From NCBI GenBank assembly GCA_028285545.1, contig JANQPA010000112.1:1-64000 (forward strand): 64,000 nt of DNA, given 5' to 3'. Shown one piece after another: positions 1 to 8,135 of the stretch. The notes under the pieces are model-generated. The model made no database searches. It was not told the DNA's origin and saw only the letters and a program-made list of their open reading frames with translations. The stretch comes from Saprospiraceae bacterium. Its GTDB lineage: Bacteria; Bacteroidota; Bacteroidia; Chitinophagales; Saprospiraceae. How positions within the stretch are numbered: position 1 is the stretch's first letter; each line of letters starts with the position of its first letter. The translations under genes and the position numbers were made by a program.

Positions 1-47
1 ACCACCGATTTTTTGAATTCGTCCGAATAACGCTTTACTTTCTGCAT
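1..47 (-). CDS. Transposase OrfA N-terminus (partial)
   Basis: An ATG at 47-45 on the minus strand opens a frame reading MQKVKRYSDEFKKSVV before the window ends. The pattern K-R-Y-S-x-E-F-K is the typical start of the helix-turn-helix transposase subunit (HTH_Tnp_1, IS3/IS911 OrfA). In that family OrfA binds the IS ends and is made as an OrfAB frameshift fusion with the DDE domain. Only 15-16 residues are visible, so the family call rests on this short motif and on the IS-end-like leader upstream. Confidence 0.5.
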   Translation of the reverse strand, partial: MQKVKRYSDEFKKSV

Positions 48-99
48 TTTTGTCCTAGATTAAGTTTACTAATTTGTAAACCTATTTCAGGACGTGTCA
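1..99 (-). mobile_element. Partial IS3-like insertion sequence, cut by window edge
   Basis: The minus strand from about position 99 starts with TGACAC, continues through a short AT-rich leader containing the palindrome GTTTAC-N6-GTAAAC, and enters an ORF whose first residues look like the N-terminus of an IS3-family OrfA transposase. This fits an IS left end plus leader. Only the end is visible; the other end and any target-site duplication lie outside the window. The outer boundary near 99 is an estimate. Confidence 0.5.
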
Positions 100-117
100 C
101 ATTGTTCTACATATCCA

Positions 118-151
118 TAACCCCGTATATCCGTGAACTCGTGAACCCGTT
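118..151. repeat. CGTGAA-word spacer repeat
   Basis: The spacer downstream of the ABC permease contains the run 'ccgtgaactcgtgaacccgt'. The same word family (CGTGAA with short variants) reappears at 3910-3980. It belongs to the short-word intergenic repeats found throughout this window. Confidence 0.45.
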
Positions 152-152
152 A

Positions 153-1259
153 TCACTCTAACCTAATTTTAAAATTCCGTACACTAGCTGCAATGAACAC
201 CATGGTCATCCCTGCTAAAACCAAGGTTTCTTTCCATATGAAATCCATTCCGGTACCTTTCAGCATGATATTCTTGATGATTATGATAAACCATTTGGCA
301 GGAATAACATTACTCAGCCACTGCAAAGGCCAGGGCATCGATTCTATTGGAAAAATAAAACCCGATAAAAGAACGGTGGGCAACATAAGGGCAATTAGAG
401 AGATCATCATGGCTACCTGCTGGCTATTCGTGCGAGTAGAAATTAAAATACCCAAAGCCAGTGAAGTCATCACAAAAAGTACACATTCTGCCAATAAAAG
501 AACCAGATTTCCCTCAATAGGCATTCCAAAAACAAAGGTGCCCAAAAATAAAATAACAAGGGTATTAAAAAAGGCCAGGGTGATATATGGAATCACTTTG
601 CCTACTACAATAACTGCAGGTCTTAAGGGAGAAACCAGCAAAACTTCCATCGTTCCTAATTCCTTTTCACGGGTAATGGCAATGGATGTCATCATTGCAG
701 ACACCAACATCAATATGATTGTCATTACTCCCGGTACAAACATAAAAACACTTTTCAATCTCGGGTTATAAAGCATTTTCACCTCTGTTTGGATCAGAGG
801 TTTGATCATTTGCGGACTATTCATTTCCGCTCCGTACTGATTAATAATTGCAGAAGCATAATTAATTAAAGTTGTTGCTGTATTAGGGTCGGTGGCATCA
901 GCCAATAATTGGATTTGAGTAAGACCTTCTTTTTGAAAATCATGAGAATGTAGATTAGGATAAACAATCGCCAATTTTGTTTTACTGTTGATAAAACTCT
1001 CTTTTACCTCCTCTATGTTTTGAACTTCTTTGTGCAGTTGGAAATATCCGGAGGCCAACATTTTTCTAGTGATTTCAGTACTCATCTCATCTTTGGAAGC
1101 ATCGAGAACTACCAAGTCTGCATTTTGAATCTCATTAGTAATGGCAAAACCAAACAAGGTAACCAAGACCACTGGCATACCTAGCAGGATAAGTAAAGAG
1201 CGACGGTCTCTAAAGATGTGATAAAATTCTTTTTGAATGAAGGCACGCATTCTTTTCAT
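153..1259 (-). CDS. ABC-2 type transporter permease (YbhR/YhhJ-like)
   Basis: 368-residue inner-membrane permease. The N-terminal segment MKRMRAFIQKEFYHIFRDRR followed by a TM helix, a ~130-residue extracytoplasmic region, then five hydrophobic segments (about residues 170-360) with the 'TREKELGTMEVLLVSPLRP' coupling motif is the classic ABC2_membrane_3 layout. It is the last visible gene of a TolC-HlyD-ATPase-ATPase-permease operon and overlaps the preceding ATPase by one base (TGATG). Relatives such as E. coli YbhFSR use two permeases; only one is visible here, and the IS-like end at 1-99 lies just beyond it, so the partner may be displaced or absent. Substrate unknown; drug or cation efflux is typical. 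Confidence 0.9.
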   Translation of the reverse strand: MKRMRAFIQKEFYHIFRDRRSLLILLGMPVVLVTLFGFAITNEIQNADLVVLDASKDEMSTEITRKMLASGYFQLHKEVQNIEEVKESFINSKTKLAIVYPNLHSHDFQKEGLTQIQLLADATDPNTATTLINYASAIINQYGAEMNSPQMIKPLIQTEVKMLYNPRLKSVFMFVPGVMTIILMLVSAMMTSIAITREKELGTMEVLLVSPLRPAVIVVGKVIPYITLAFFNTLVILFLGTFVFGMPIEGNLVLLLAECVLFVMTSLALGILISTRTNSQQVAMMISLIALMLPTVLLSGFIFPIESMPWPLQWLSNVIPAKWFIIIIKNIMLKGTGMDFIWKETLVLAGMTMVFIAASVRNFKIRLE

Positions 1260-1996
1260 CAGGATGCAGTTTTTTCAGGTCGAACCAATTGAAGAAATAC
1301 GTCGTTCATACTTTTTACATTGAAAGAAGCTTTCATACTACCGGGACTATCCAAAGCAGCAATATAACCATCCACCATAATGGAAACCCGGTTACAATAT
1401 TCTGCCTCATCCATGTAATGTGTAGTAACAAATACAGTAACCCCCTGATTTGCAGCCTGATAGATCATCTCCCAAAACTGCCTCCTCGTTATGGGGTCTA
1501 CACCTCCTGTAGGCTCATCCAAAAACACAATATCTGGCTCATGCATTACGGCTACTGAAAAAGCCAGTTTTTGCTTCCAACCTAAAGGAAGGGAATGAAC
1601 AAGCGTTTTACTCACTTCTTTTAATTGCAACTCCTCTAGCATTTGTTCACTTTTAAGCTTGATCATTTTATTCTTTAGGCCATAAATTCCGCCGTACAGT
1701 ACGATGTTTTCCCTCACCGTTAAATCCTCATACAGGGAAAATTTTTGACTCATATACCCAATGTGCTTTTTTACTTTTTCACGTTGAGTAATGACATCAT
1801 ATCCAGCTACCATGGCTTTACCACTACTAGGCTTAGAAAGCCCCGTTAGCATCCGGATAGCGGTGGTTTTCCCCGCTCCATTGGCCCCAAGGAAACCAAA
1901 AATCTCTCCTTGATATACCTCAAAAGAAATAGAATCTACTGCAGTAAAGTCTCCAAATTTTTTGGTTAGGTCTTCAACGATTATACTTTTTTTCAT
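1259..1996 (-). CDS. ABC transporter ATP-binding protein (second NBD, YbhF C-half-like)
   Basis: 245-residue ATPase. Walker A GANGAGKTT is at about residues 37-45 and Walker B plus D-loop (FLDEPTGGVD) at about 158-167. The signature motif is LPLGWKQK instead of LSGGxxQ. This degenerate signature is known for the C-terminal half of fused YbhF/YhiH-type proteins, so this gene and the next upstream ATPase probably form an asymmetric pair equivalent to that fusion. An ATG at 1996 is preferred over a TTG at 2005; this leaves a 9-nt gap after the upstream ATPase. The stop overlaps the permease start. Confidence 0.9.
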   Translation of the reverse strand: MKKSIIVEDLTKKFGDFTAVDSISFEVYQGEIFGFLGANGAGKTTAIRMLTGLSKPSSGKAMVAGYDVITQREKVKKHIGYMSQKFSLYEDLTVRENIVLYGGIYGLKNKMIKLKSEQMLEELQLKEVSKTLVHSLPLGWKQKLAFSVAVMHEPDIVFLDEPTGGVDPITRRQFWEMIYQAANQGVTVFVTTHYMDEAEYCNRVSIMVDGYIAALDSPGSMKASFNVKSMNDVFLQLVRPEKTAS

Positions 1997-2005
1997 AGTT
2001 GACAA

Positions 2006-2929
2006 TTATCGATCCAAAGTCATTAAATCCATAAAACAATCTTCAATATCTGCTCCGATCGTATGGATAATTACATCTTTATGCCCTCTCTTTTGCAAAT
2101 ACTCAGTCAGGTCATTTTCAGCGATTGCCTGTTTGGAAGCCAGGTGGACAAATTCTCCAAAAGGGAAAGCACTGTGGGTGTTTTCAAATTGGCGGAGATC
2201 ATTAATCAATTGGTATGTTTTCTCAGATTTTACGGCAAGTAGGTGCTTATCAAATTTATCAATGATTTGCTGTGGGGAGGCGATATCCAGTATTTTCCCA
2301 TTATCAATCAAGGCTACTCTTTCACACATGCTGGCCTCATCCATATATGGAGTGGAAACCAAAATGGTGATTCCTTTTTCCTTAAGTTGCTTGAGCATCT
2401 CCCAAAATTCCTGACGCGAAACGGCATCTACCCCTGTAGTTGGTTCATCTAACAACAAAACCTTTGGCCGGTGGATTAATGCACAGGATAAGGCCAGTTT
2501 TTGCTTCATCCCTCCGGACAACTTCCCAGCTTTTCGCTTTTTAAATGGTTCAATTTGAATATATATGTCCTTGATCAGATCATAATTAGACTGGATGGAA
2601 GTACCAAAAATGGTAGCAAAAAAACGGAGATTTTCTTCCACACTCAAATCCTGGTATAAAGAAAACCGGCCTGGCATATAGCCTATGTTGGATCTAATTT
2701 TACGATAATCTTTAACCACGTCCCAACCTTCCAAGGTAGCCATACCAGAATCTGGTTTCAACAACGAACACAAAATTCGAATCAAGCTGGTTTTACCCGC
2801 ACCATCCGGGCCTATTAGACCAAAGAGCTCGCCTTTTTCAACTTCGAAACCCACCTGATCCAGGGCCAGGACATGCTTATCATAGCTTTTACTCAATTGC
2901 TTGATCACTATAGATTTAGAGGCATCCAT
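2006..2929 (-). CDS. ABC transporter ATP-binding protein (first NBD, YbhF N-half-like)
   Basis: 307-residue ATPase with Walker A GPDGAGKTS (residues 40-48), canonical signature LSGGMKQK (137-144) and Walker B LLLDEPTTGVD (about 158-168). The ~90-residue C-terminal extension resembles the accessory tail of the DrrA/YbhF group. Together with the LPLGW-type ATPase downstream it is inferred to energise the ABC-2 permease of the operon. The start ATG at 2929 is 11 nt after the HlyD stop, consistent with a single transcript. Confidence 0.92.
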   Translation of the reverse strand: MDASKSIVIKQLSKSYDKHVLALDQVGFEVEKGELFGLIGPDGAGKTSLIRILCSLLKPDSGMATLEGWDVVKDYRKIRSNIGYMPGRFSLYQDLSVEENLRFFATIFGTSIQSNYDLIKDIYIQIEPFKKRKAGKLSGGMKQKLALSCALIHRPKVLLLDEPTTGVDAVSRQEFWEMLKQLKEKGITILVSTPYMDEASMCERVALIDNGKILDIASPQQIIDKFDKHLLAVKSEKTYQLINDLRQFENTHSAFPFGEFVHLASKQAIAENDLTEYLQKRGHKDVIIHTIGADIEDCFMDLMTLDR

Positions 2930-2940
2930 TCTTTTTGGGT

Positions 2941-3882
2941 TTATTCGATGGTGGCGGAACTGGAAGTATTATCCTCCATTTTTGAACCTGGATCAAAGAC
3001 CACCTCGCCAGGCATTCCTATTTTCAGTCTACCATCATTAGGGACTTCAATTTTAATGGCATAAACAAGATTTACCCTTTCCTCCTTAGTTTGGATGGTT
3101 TTAGGGGTAAACTCTGCCTGATCGGAAATCCAACTTATGGTTCCTTCCAAATTAGTGTTGCTATTCTCATCTTCATCGATAAGCACCTCTACCTTTTGGC
3201 CTATTTTCACATGAGGCAATTGAGCCCCGCTGATGTACGCTCTTAGGGTCATAATGGAGAGGTCAGCAATTTTATATAGTGGTCTTCCTGCATTGACAAA
3301 CTCATAGGCTTCCATTGTTTTTTGTAAAACGGTACCTGCTACAGGATTGAAGATGTGACTCTTTTCGATTTGATGTTCTAAAAGGCGAACTTGTGCTTCT
3401 AGCGGTTCAATTTCCGCTAAGATGCCCCGATTGACCGTATTGATTTGATTACGGGTTGAGCGTATTTGTTGTTCAACTACCTCAATTTGCCCCTCAATAT
3501 CATCCAACTGCTTAGGGGTGGCCGCATCATTTTCTACAAGATTGGTTAATCGCTTTTGTTCTCTTTCAAGATTACGTTTTTGCTCCAGGAGTACATCTAC
3601 TTCAGGATCTGCTGATTTAGTTTTTTGTCTTACTGATCCCATGCTGGCCAATATTTGCATCTTCCTTAATTGCAGTTCGGTGGTGTCGATTATGCCCACC
3701 CATTGATTGGCTTTTAATTGCTGCCCTTCTTCTACATCCAATTGTAAGATTTTTCCATTGGCTTCTGCTGCTATCCATAATTCAGTAGCTTCAAAATTAC
3801 CATAGGCATCGGAGCCAGCTTCTTCTTCCTGACAAGCAAATAAAACCAGGAAGGCTGGGAATAAAAGATATTGTGGTTTCAT
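2941..3882 (-). CDS. HlyD-family periplasmic adaptor lipoprotein (YbhG-like)
   Basis: 313-residue membrane fusion protein. The N-terminus is a lipoprotein signal with lipobox LFAC (Cys17). A biotinyl-lipoyl-like half motif (about 30-65, 'WIAAEANGKILQLDVEEGQ') precedes a long alpha-helical hairpin (about 75-175, rich in E/Q/R/L). The second lipoyl half follows ('IEKSHIFNPVAGTVL'), then a beta-barrel domain (about 215-300). This order is diagnostic of HlyD_D23/YbhG adaptors, which link an inner-membrane ABC exporter to TolC. It sits between tolC-like and ATPase genes in the operon. Confidence 0.92.
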   Translation of the reverse strand: MKPQYLLFPAFLVLFACQEEEAGSDAYGNFEATELWIAAEANGKILQLDVEEGQQLKANQWVGIIDTTELQLRKMQILASMGSVRQKTKSADPEVDVLLEQKRNLEREQKRLTNLVENDAATPKQLDDIEGQIEVVEQQIRSTRNQINTVNRGILAEIEPLEAQVRLLEHQIEKSHIFNPVAGTVLQKTMEAYEFVNAGRPLYKIADLSIMTLRAYISGAQLPHVKIGQKVEVLIDEDENSNTNLEGTISWISDQAEFTPKTIQTKEERVNLVYAIKIEVPNDGRLKIGMPGEVVFDPGSKMEDNTSSSATIE

Positions 3883-3909
3883 TGTATTTTATTTTATCGA
3901 ATTCAAGAA

Positions 3910-3980
3910 TTCACGAGTTCATGGGCTCACGGATGGTTCCATATATTTTTGCTGGCTCCGTGAACAGGTGAATCCGTGAA
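3910..3980. repeat. Imperfect hairpin of CGTGAA words inside efflux operon
   Basis: The 111-nt spacer between the TolC and HlyD genes contains a left arm (3910-3933) and right arm (3957-3980) that are complementary over most of their 24 bases. Both arms are made of TTCACG/CGTGAA words. The same words occur at 118-151. It could tune operon expression or be a fossil of a spacer repeat. Confidence 0.55.
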
Positions 3981-3993
3981 CACGTAATCACAT

Positions 3994-5310
3994 TTAATTA
4001 CCAAGCAGCGTCTTGTATTCCACCTTCAACTGCTCAATCTGCAATCGATACAATTCAAGGTTGAGTTGTGCCTGAGTCGTTTTATTTAATTGTTCGATAT
4101 AATCTGTAGAGGTTATAATTCCTTCATCTAACTGAGTAGCATAGGTCTGCAAAATACCCTGCTGCAAATTGACAATATTATTTCCCTGATTAATTAGCTC
4201 TTGTAGCGTTTGATATCGATTTTGGTAAGGGCTTTTCAAATTTTCTATTTGATCCAGAAAAACCTCTTTTTGATTGTCTACTAACTGAGACTGAACACTG
4301 AGCATTTGTCGATCTACTGAAGATTTTTTCCAATCGGTAATATTCCATTTGAAGCCTACTCCGCCGATGGCAAAAGGGTTAAGGCTATCATCGAAAAAAT
4401 TGAGTGGATGGGGGTACCCGAGTCCAGCTTGCAAAAACAGGTTTACTTTAGGTTTTCTGGAAGCTTCTATTAGGCTTTCTTGAGAAGTAATCTGAATTTT
4501 TTGCAACTGGAAAAGTTCCAGTTCAGGTCGTTGGATGTTTTGATCAAACTGGAACCCATCATTTTGAGGATATTCCAATTGATTGTTTACCGATAAAGAT
4601 TGACCTGTTAGGGTGTTTAAAATGCTGAAGGCCTCCCCTATTTTACCCTTCAGTTGTTCTGTTTGCTGGATCACTTCTAATCTGCGGACTTCCAATTGGT
4701 CAATACTTATTTGAAGGGCCACTCCATTATCTCTTGCTACTTGTAGGGTCTTGATCCTATTTTGCAGGTTGGTATCAATTTGTTCCAGAATTCTGATTTG
4801 AGCTTTAGCAAGCAGAATACCAAAGAATGCCTGGTTTATCTGGTTATGAATAGGGTATTTAGCAACAGTGATACTTTGCTGGCTGGTATTCAATACACTT
4901 TGTTCTATCCCTTTTCGAGCCTGACTTACTCCACCATCATATAAAAGGTAGGATCCATCCACTGTAGCTTGCGTTCTGAATAAGGGCAATGTTGGAACCT
5001 CTGTGCCTGGGATCTCAAAAGGAAATTGTACCGCCTCGCTTTGAAAGGAAGCTGAGGCATTCAATTCCAATTTGGGAAGTTTGCTAATATCAATTTGCTC
5101 TAATTTTAGTTGGGTCTGCAAATCCAATATGGCTTTTTTATTATTAATCGGATGCTTTTCCATTGCCCAATTGTAACAGTCGGAAAGTTGAATACTATTG
5201 TCTAATTGGGTAAAAATAGTATTGGTATACAAGCTAATAATTAAAAAAGCAATGATAAAAATCACTTTTTTAACCATTTGGGTAAATTTATTTGAAAAAA
5301 ATAGCCTCAT
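3994..5310 (-). CDS. TolC-family outer-membrane efflux protein
   Basis: 438-residue OEP protein. The N-terminal hydrophobic segment (VIFIIAFLIISLYTN, about residues 16-30) is an export signal. The mature part has two homologous halves of long amphipathic helices with small barrel segments, including the motif 'LYDGGVSQARKGIEQS' typical of TolC/NodT relatives. It forms the outer-membrane duct for the adaptor and ABC exporter downstream. The start at 5310 overlaps the TetR stop as ATGA, suggesting coupling. An internal ATG at 5277, right at the second candidate operator, is an alternative start that still leaves a full signal peptide. Confidence 0.9.
   Translation of the reverse strand: MRLFFSNKFTQMVKKVIFIIAFLIISLYTNTIFTQLDNSIQLSDCYNWAMEKHPINNKKAILDLQTQLKLEQIDISKLPKLELNASASFQSEAVQFPFEIPGTEVPTLPLFRTQATVDGSYLLYDGGVSQARKGIEQSVLNTSQQSITVAKYPIHNQINQAFFGILLAKAQIRILEQIDTNLQNRIKTLQVARDNGVALQISIDQLEVRRLEVIQQTEQLKGKIGEAFSILNTLTGQSLSVNNQLEYPQNDGFQFDQNIQRPELELFQLQKIQITSQESLIEASRKPKVNLFLQAGLGYPHPLNFFDDSLNPFAIGGVGFKWNITDWKKSSVDRQMLSVQSQLVDNQKEVFLDQIENLKSPYQNRYQTLQELINQGNNIVNLQQGILQTYATQLDEGIITSTDYIEQLNKTTQAQLNLELYRLQIEQLKVEYKTLLGN
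5269..5289. promoter_or_regulatory. Candidate TetR operator, copy 2
   Basis: A 21-bp sequence identical to the one at 5943-5963. Its core is TTTAACC-ATTT-GGGTAAA, a palindrome with one mismatch in 7-bp arms. It lies at the start of the TolC gene, just downstream of the tetR stop. Exact duplication of a palindrome at both genes is what TetR autoregulation plus operon control would look like; binding is inferred. Confidence 0.5.
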
Positions 5311-5915
5311 TTTTTAATCTTTATAGATTCTATGATAAAAGTGCTAATCTCTTTTTTCCTTAATTCCATAAATTGTAAATAGGTCTTCTGATCCATTTGT
5401 AATAATTGCTTTAACAAAGGGCTGGCCACAAAAGGAAATACGCACATAGAAATCATATTCATTACTAAATGTAGAGGATTGATGTCCCGAATGTTTCCCT
5501 TTTGCACTTCCGATTGGATCTGCACTATTAATTTCATTGGATTAGGTCGATCCTTATTGCTCATAATTTCTTGGACAAATTCTTCTTGTCTTTGATTTAG
5601 TTCATGAATGACAAATGAAGGGATCATGGGGTTTTGAAGCAAAATATCCATATATTCGTCCACATAAGTTTCAATTTTTTCAAACAAAGGCATATCTGCC
5701 TCAAAGATCTGGTTCAGCCTGGGAGCAAATTTTCTAAAAGCCTCCATAAAGACGGCACTGAATAATTTGTCTTTATTTTTAAAGTAATAGTGTAATAGCC
5801 CTTTATTCATTCCTGCCCGATCTGCAATCTCCTGCATCCGGGCCCCTGCATATCCCTTTTGAATGAATATTTCCTTGGCAGCGGCAAGTATTTTGTCTTC
5901 AGTACTGGCTTCCAT
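5307..5915 (-). CDS. TetR/AcrR-family transcriptional regulator of the efflux operon
   Basis: 202 residues from the ATG at 5915; the upstream ATG at 5951 would add 12 residues but overlaps the candidate operator. The N-terminal HTH is clear ('MQEIADRAGMNKGLLHYYF', then KNKDKLF). The C-terminal half is the helical ligand-binding domain (TetR_C). It heads the efflux operon, overlaps the TolC gene by 4 nt, and is presumed to repress it until an inducer binds. The arrangement parallels CecR with ybhGFSR in E. coli (established), but orthology is not proven. Confidence 0.92.
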   Translation of the reverse strand: MEASTEDKILAAAKEIFIQKGYAGARMQEIADRAGMNKGLLHYYFKNKDKLFSAVFMEAFRKFAPRLNQIFEADMPLFEKIETYVDEYMDILLQNPMIPSFVIHELNQRQEEFVQEIMSNKDRPNPMKLIVQIQSEVQKGNIRDINPLHLVMNMISMCVFPFVASPLLKQLLQMDQKTYLQFMELRKKEISTFIIESIKIKK

Positions 5916-5942
5916 TCCGTAGTATTTGTTGGCCCAAAGCAA

Positions 5943-5963
5943 TTTAACCATTTGGGTAAATTT
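5943..5963. promoter_or_regulatory. Candidate TetR operator, copy 1
   Basis: Palindrome AATTTAACC-ATTT-GGGTAAATT (9-bp arms, one mismatch) directly upstream of the preferred tetR start and downstream of the candidate promoter. The central 21 bases are repeated exactly at 5269-5289. Confidence 0.55.
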
Positions 5964-5967
5964 TCTT

Positions 5968-5998
5968 CAAAGTACGGTATTTTGGAAATAAAAGTCAA
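5968..5998 (-). promoter_or_regulatory. Candidate tetR promoter (Bacteroidota type)
   Basis: On the minus strand TTG (5998-5996) is followed after 21 nt by TACTTTG (5974-5968), close to the Bacteroidota consensus TTTG-N19-21-TAnnTTTG. The palindromic operator lies immediately downstream, where a repressor would block transcription. The match is partial. Confidence 0.35.
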
Positions 5999-6036
5999 GT
6001 GGTTAAGCGGAATTAGTTTTTAAAGGGGGTTATTTT

Positions 6037-6073
6037 TGACACAGACTGCAACAGACTGTTACTGACTTTGCAC
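6037..6073. repeat. GACTG-word spacer repeat
   Basis: The spacer upstream of the orphan lipoprotein has 'tgacacagactgcaacagac' followed by further ACTG words. A similar run, starting with the same TTTTTGACACAGA, occurs at 21230-21260. Confidence 0.4.
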
Positions 6074-6124
6074 TGTTCAAATATTTGCTAATCCTATTAT
6101 TAGATTTATGAAAACCCCAAAAAC

Positions 6125-6964
6125 ATGAAATTATTAACATATTCAATTATTATATCACTTTCTTTTCCATCATGTACCTCATTATTCAACTGTAAAAATG
6201 ATCTGATCCTAGAAGTATTTAATCCATCCAATCTAGATAAGGCAATATTATTTTATAGAGAATGTGGAGCAACTACAAATACATCGCTACAAGTAAGTTT
6301 AGAATCAAGTGAAAAAAACTTAGACAATAGCTTTGTAGGTAATATTCTAAGTTGTCAATTAAAAGTTGGTAATATCAGATTACAATCAGTTGAAAAAACC
6401 ATTAAACTTTATTGGGAAAACGATTCCCTTTTAAAGATTTCGTTAGATTCAAATTTAATTGTATTCAATCAACAAGCAAGACATGAAAACATTTCAATCG
6501 AGTATATTGAATTGAATACAAAACCAAATCAAAAAATTAACTTTAAAAAGTTAAAAAGCCTATACTCAAAGTATTCAACTAGCGGAGTTTTACCTTTAAG
6601 GTTACAAAAACAATTATGTATGCCAGATTCAGTAGGATTCTTTGGCTTTTATAATTTGATTGATAGTTTGACAATGAAAATTATTGGGGAAGCCATAGTT
6701 TTCAATCCGGGCCATCCAAATAATTGGAGATATGATAATGATGAAGACATTCTCATTTCTTTAGACTATAATGAAGGTGAATTTTTATTTTTTGATCATA
6801 TTCAGATTGGAATGAGGAAATCTGATTTGATAAAAAAGTTAGAAGCCTATTCTGTTATTCGCACCGGAAGAGTAATCCGAACAAAAATTGAGGATTATCA
6901 TCTTGAATTTTATTTTAATAAGGAAACACTTTCAAAAATTAGGGTAAACTTCATTTGTGAGTAA
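6125..6964 (+). CDS. Orphan lipoprotein, function unknown
   Basis: 279 residues, not recognised. The N-terminus has a short hydrophobic signal with a lipobox-like FPSC (Cys17), so the protein is probably a lipoprotein of the cell envelope. The remainder is mixed alpha/beta with many N, K and S residues and no recognised motif. The coding region is visibly more AT-rich than its neighbours (long runs of AAA/ATT codons), which could mean recent acquisition or weak constraint. It ends 27 nt before the polyketide cluster on the same strand but has no obvious link to it. Confidence 0.65.
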   Translation: MKLLTYSIIISLSFPSCTSLFNCKNDLILEVFNPSNLDKAILFYRECGATTNTSLQVSLESSEKNLDNSFVGNILSCQLKVGNIRLQSVEKTIKLYWENDSLLKISLDSNLIVFNQQARHENISIEYIELNTKPNQKINFKKLKSLYSKYSTSGVLPLRLQKQLCMPDSVGFFGFYNLIDSLTMKIIGEAIVFNPGHPNNWRYDNDEDILISLDYNEGEFLFFDHIQIGMRKSDLIKKLEAYSVIRTGRVIRTKIEDYHLEFYFNKETLSKIRVNFICE

Positions 6965-6991
6965 TTAGGGCATAAAAATATCTATTTCTTA

Positions 6992-8101
6992 ATGCATGAC
7001 ATCATCATCATCGGCGGCGGCCTGGCAGGGTTAACAGCAACTATCCATCTTTCCAAAGAAGGTTTTGATGTCTTACTCGTCGAAAAAAAGACTTATCCTC
7101 AACATAAAGTATGCGGTGAATATATCTCCAATGAAGTACTCCCCTATTTGGAAAGCCTGGGAGCAAACATCAAAGATATTCAAGCTAATCAGGTTACCCG
7201 ATTTCAATTATATGCCCCTTCCGGTACCTTTATTGAAGCTAAACTGCCACTGGGTGGTTTTGGAATTCGGCGCTATACTTTTGATCATTATTTATATAAA
7301 TTGGCTTGTGATTCAGGGGCACAAACTCTGCTCAATAGCAAGGTAGAAGCTGTTCAGTTTAAAGGTGATCATTTTGAAGTCCAAGTCCAAAGACAAAAGC
7401 CCCTCCAAGCAAAAATAGTTTTAGGTAGTTTCGGAAAGCGTTCTACCCTTGATAAGGCGCTAAACCGTCCATTTTTTCAAAAACCAGCGGATTATTTAGG
7501 GGTTAAATTTTACATTAAAGTTGATTTCCCAAATGACCTGGTAGCACTCTATAATTTTGAGGGTGGTTATGGAGGAGCAGTAGAGGTAGAAGATGGGACG
7601 GTGGACATTGCCTATCTCACTCGACATGATCAGGTAAAAAAAATGGGAGGACTTCAGGATTATGAAAAACAAATTCTTTGGAAAAATCCAGCATTCAAAA
7701 CTTTACTTAATCAATCAGAACGCTTAAAACCTACACTCACCATATCTAATATTTCATTCAAGCCAAAGAAACAGGTTCAAGATCACATCCTTATGATCGG
7801 GGATGCTGCAGGAATGATTCCACCCCTAGCCGGCAACGGGATGGCTATGGGAATCCATGCTGCTAAAATTGCCAGTGAAGTAGTATCTGATTTTTTCCAG
7901 AAAAAAATGACTAGGATTCAAATGGAGAAAGAGTATCAAAAAAAATGGAGTCAGCAATTTGCTTATCGCCTTTTTTGGGGACGACATCTGCACCGTTTTA
8001 TGGGCAAACCAGCCCTTTCTGAATTTTCGGTTCGAGCTCTTCAAAAAATGCCCTTTTTATTGCCCCCAATTGTCAGGCAAACACATGGTAAGCTTATTTG
8101 A
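6992..8101 (+). CDS. FAD-dependent monooxygenase/oxidoreductase of the type III PKS cluster
   Basis: 369-residue flavoprotein of the geranylgeranyl-reductase/PHBH-like group. An N-terminal Rossmann motif (IIIIGGGLAGL, glycines at 8-10 and 13) binds the ADP part of FAD; 'CGEYISNEV' (41-49) is the segment seen in the reductase group; the second FAD motif GDAAGMIPPLAGNGM spans 270-284. The usual DG motif is altered (GSFGKRS at 145-151). It begins the cluster, directly before a methyltransferase and the polyketide synthase. By analogy with SrsC, which hydroxylates alkylresorcinols made by SrsA in Streptomyces griseus, it may oxidise the polyketide ring; a double-bond reductase role is the alternative. 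Confidence 0.85.
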   Translation: MHDIIIIGGGLAGLTATIHLSKEGFDVLLVEKKTYPQHKVCGEYISNEVLPYLESLGANIKDIQANQVTRFQLYAPSGTFIEAKLPLGGFGIRRYTFDHYLYKLACDSGAQTLLNSKVEAVQFKGDHFEVQVQRQKPLQAKIVLGSFGKRSTLDKALNRPFFQKPADYLGVKFYIKVDFPNDLVALYNFEGGYGGAVEVEDGTVDIAYLTRHDQVKKMGGLQDYEKQILWKNPAFKTLLNQSERLKPTLTISNISFKPKKQVQDHILMIGDAAGMIPPLAGNGMAMGIHAAKIASEVVSDFFQKKMTRIQMEKEYQKKWSQQFAYRLFWGRHLHRFMGKPALSEFSVRALQKMPFLLPPIVRQTHGKLI

Positions 8102-8135
8102 AAATTTTATTTTTGAGTCTATACCAAAACATGCT

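Noticed and set aside
193..771. 192-codon plus-strand frame
   Set aside because: Lies entirely antisense to the ABC-2 permease, with no motif and odd composition; shadow of the real gene.
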